Origin: an uncultured Eubacterium sp.
GTDB lineage: Bacteria; Bacillota_A; Clostridia; Lachnospirales; Lachnospiraceae
Assembly: GCA_948759685.1 (NCBI GenBank)
Contig: CAQBGY010000053.1
Location: forward strand, 1-15,122
DNA length: 15,122 bases
Reading direction: 5' to 3'
The translations under genes were made by a program, and so were the position numbers. The notes under the pieces are model-generated. The model was not told the DNA's origin, searched no databases, and saw only the letters and a program-made list of their open reading frames with translations. This document shows, in pieces, positions 13,302 through 15,122 of this stretch (its first letter is position 1; each line of letters opens with the position of its first letter).

Positions 13302-14918
13302 ATGGCTGAAAGAGTATATTGTTTATATAGAGTTTCTACCGCTAAGCAGGTAGACCACGATGACAAAAACAACGCAGATATTCCCATGCAGCGCAAAGCC
13401 TGCCACGAGTTTGTTAACCGTATGGGCTGGGAGATTGTTGGCGAAGAGCAGGAAACTGGCGTATCAGGTTATAAGGTCAGCGCCAACGATAGAGATAAAT
13501 TGCAGCTCATCAAGAAATATGCCGAACAAGGCAAATTCGATATTCTGCTGGTATTTATGTTCGATCGCCTTGGCCGTAAATCTGACGAAACACCATTCGT
13601 GGTAGAGTGGTTTGTTAAGAAAGGAATCAGGGTTTGGAGCGTAAACGAGGGTGAGCAAAGGTTTGAATCCCATACAGACAGACTCACCAACTACATACGC
13701 TTCTGGCAAGCTGACGTCGAAAGCCAAAAGACTTCAATCCGCACCAAAACCGCTTTAGGTCAAATGGTTGAGGAAGGACGCTTTAGAGGCGGTAAAGCTC
13801 CTTATGGTTACCGCTTAGAAAAAAGCGGAATTCTCAATAAGCGTAAGCACGAAGTATATAAGCTGGTTATCGATGAGGACGAAGCCAGAGTAGTTAGAAT
13901 GATGTTTGACCTGTGTGTATCGTCAGGCTTTGGTCGTTGGAGGTTAGCCAACTTCCTAAATGAGCAGGGAATTAAAAATCGCAAAGGTCAGAATTGGCAC
14001 GACGCCAGTATTGGTGGCATACTTCACAACCCAATGTATAAGGGTATTTTAAGGAGTGGTGAAACTTACTCGGAACCCTTTGAGGAACTGCAGATAATCA
14101 AGCCGGAGCTGTTCGATATGGCTCAATGCCTGATGTTAGAGCGTTCAAATGAGCGTAAAGAAGATCGGACTGTGCCGCTTAATACCACAGGCCAATCTCT
14201 ACTCTCTGGTAACGTGTTCTGCGGTCACTGCGGCGGCAGGCTGGTGCTAACCACCAACGGTACAGTAACCAGACGGGCAGACGGCACACCGATTCAGAGG
14301 AAAAGAATACGCTATGTTTGCTATAACAAAACCCGCCGCAGACAGGAGTGCAGCGGCCAGACCGGCTACACAATGCACATACTCGATAGTATGATAACCG
14401 AAATACTACATCAGTTATTTAATAAAATGAAAACGGTATCTGGCGAGCAGGTTGTAGGGTTAGCATTACAAAATCAGCTTGCCGACATACAGGCAGATTT
14501 ATGTAAAGCAAAATCCGAAAATGTTAAAGCTAATAAGGAATATGAAGCCTTAAAATCTGAGCTGTTAAAATCAATTCAAGGAAAAAGCGAACTGCCAAAA
14601 GATGTGTTATCTGAAATGCTGGAAGAAAGTCGAAATAAGGTTTTAGACAGTAGTAAAAGGGTAACTGACCTAACCTTGCAATTAGAGCAAAAGAGTGGTA
14701 TAATAGCAGATATGAAAACCGAATATGACCGCATTGCCTCATGGTCGGAAATATTTGATCAAAGCGATATGGCAGTCAAGAAGATGATATGCAGCTATAT
14801 CATTGAGAAAGTTGTGGTGCATAAAGGCTATGAGCTTGAGGTCAAGTTCAACATTAGCGTTGAACAGTTCTTGAATGACATAGATTCGGTAACCGACAAA
14901 TTGTCGATAGCCCAGTAA
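13302..14918 (+). CDS. Large serine recombinase (TnpX-like integrase/excisionase)
   Basis: A 538-residue large serine recombinase that integrates and excises mobile elements through a phosphoserine link to DNA. The N-terminal resolvase domain (about 4-150) has YRVST with catalytic S12 and R10, and FDRLGR (87-92). A recombinase domain follows (about 160-285: RGGKAPYGYR, HNPMYKGIL), then a zinc ribbon with C307, C310, C340 and C350. A long coiled-coil region (about 385-480) and a short C-terminal domain complete it, as in integrases that control direction of the reaction. It is GC-richer than the cargo genes. Its start has GAGAGGA eight bases upstream inside a hairpin. The gene reads toward the tRNA-Ala fragment 70 bp downstream, the usual place for the integrase beside its attachment site. 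Confidence 0.93.
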   Translation: MAERVYCLYRVSTAKQVDHDDKNNADIPMQRKACHEFVNRMGWEIVGEEQETGVSGYKVSANDRDKLQLIKKYAEQGKFDILLVFMFDRLGRKSDETPFVVEWFVKKGIRVWSVNEGEQRFESHTDRLTNYIRFWQADVESQKTSIRTKTALGQMVEEGRFRGGKAPYGYRLEKSGILNKRKHEVYKLVIDEDEARVVRMMFDLCVSSGFGRWRLANFLNEQGIKNRKGQNWHDASIGGILHNPMYKGILRSGETYSEPFEELQIIKPELFDMAQCLMLERSNERKEDRTVPLNTTGQSLLSGNVFCGHCGGRLVLTTNGTVTRRADGTPIQRKRIRYVCYNKTRRRQECSGQTGYTMHILDSMITEILHQLFNKMKTVSGEQVVGLALQNQLADIQADLCKAKSENVKANKEYEALKSELLKSIQGKSELPKDVLSEMLEESRNKVLDSSKRVTDLTLQLEQKSGIIADMKTEYDRIASWSEIFDQSDMAVKKMICSYIIEKVVVHKGYELEVKFNISVEQFLNDIDSVTDKLSIAQ

Positions 14919-14922
14919 AAGC

Positions 14923-14945
14923 AAAAAAACTCTTTCAGCAGAGTT
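14923..14945 (-). terminator. Weak terminator, minus orientation, after the recombinase
   Basis: AACTCT (14928-14933) and AGAGTT (14940-14945) form a short stem, followed on the minus strand by a T-run. It would stop transcripts entering from the chromosome side; on the plus strand no T-run follows. Confidence 0.35.
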
Positions 14946-14988
14946 ATATGATGTTAATGGTGAGAATTAGGGGTGCACAGGCGGTTGC

Positions 14989-15049
<61 letters not shown>

Positions 15050-15052
15050 CAC

Positions 15053-15084
15053 AAAGCTCTTACAGTTTAAACTGTAAGAGCTTT
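15053..15084 (+). terminator. Terminator of the tRNA-Ala gene
   Basis: A perfect 32-bp palindrome (AAAGCTCTTACAGTTT and its complement) ending in TTTT directly after the tRNA CCA end. Confidence 0.85.
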
Positions 15085-15122
15085 TACTATATGCAAGAAT
15101 TAAAAGTGAGAGCGGACTTCCA

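Overview
The window is AT-rich, low-GC Gram-positive DNA. Strong AGGAGG-type ribosome sites, sigma-A promoters with extended -10 boxes, a CIRCE heat-shock operator, a TnpX-like large serine recombinase, an IS3-type transposase remnant typical of gut Clostridia and a tRNA-Ala(GGC) fragment all point to Bacillota, most likely a Clostridia-type gut anaerobe. The layout looks like the right-hand part of an integrative mobilizable element carrying defence and stress cargo, ending inside a tRNA-Ala gene. The left end of the element is not visible.

Layout. 1-960: a palindrome-rich, oriT-like region and a MobC-type relaxosome gene with no relaxase behind it. 1450-5140: a restriction-modification module, with two tandem MamI-like endonuclease paralogues (+) facing a type I-like adenine methyltransferase and a single-TRD specificity segment (-). 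M and S are in one frame, separated by a single UGA. 5763-8589: a three-gene CBASS operon (CD-NTase, E2-like protein with a SEC-C zinc motif, S-4TM membrane effector) whose promoter is followed by a near-perfect CIRCE element, the operator of the heat-shock repressor HrcA. 8670-9000: remnant of an IS3-family element. 9009-11880: an ECF sigma factor operon (-) with a membrane protein bearing a degenerate LytM domain (probable anti-sigma) and a lipoprotein. 11903-12540: a RelB/YoeB toxin-antitoxin pair (-). 12574-14918: a structured leader with a boxA-like motif, a 50-residue ORF, a second boxA-like motif, an SD-masking hairpin and the large serine recombinase. 14985-15084: the 3' part of tRNA-Ala(GGC) and its terminator, taken to be the attachment junction.

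How it fits together. The recombinase would integrate and excise the element at tRNA-Ala. MobC and oriT-like sequences would allow mobilization by a relaxase supplied elsewhere. The cargo is a stack of anti-phage and addiction systems (RM, CBASS, RelB/YoeB). The most interesting signal is the CIRCE operator between the promoter and ribosome site of the CBASS operon. It suggests that nucleotide-signalling immunity is derepressed when HrcA loses GroEL support, i.e. that the system reads chaperone overload. Second is the in-frame UGA dividing an apparent methylase-specificity fusion while both endonuclease genes stay open.
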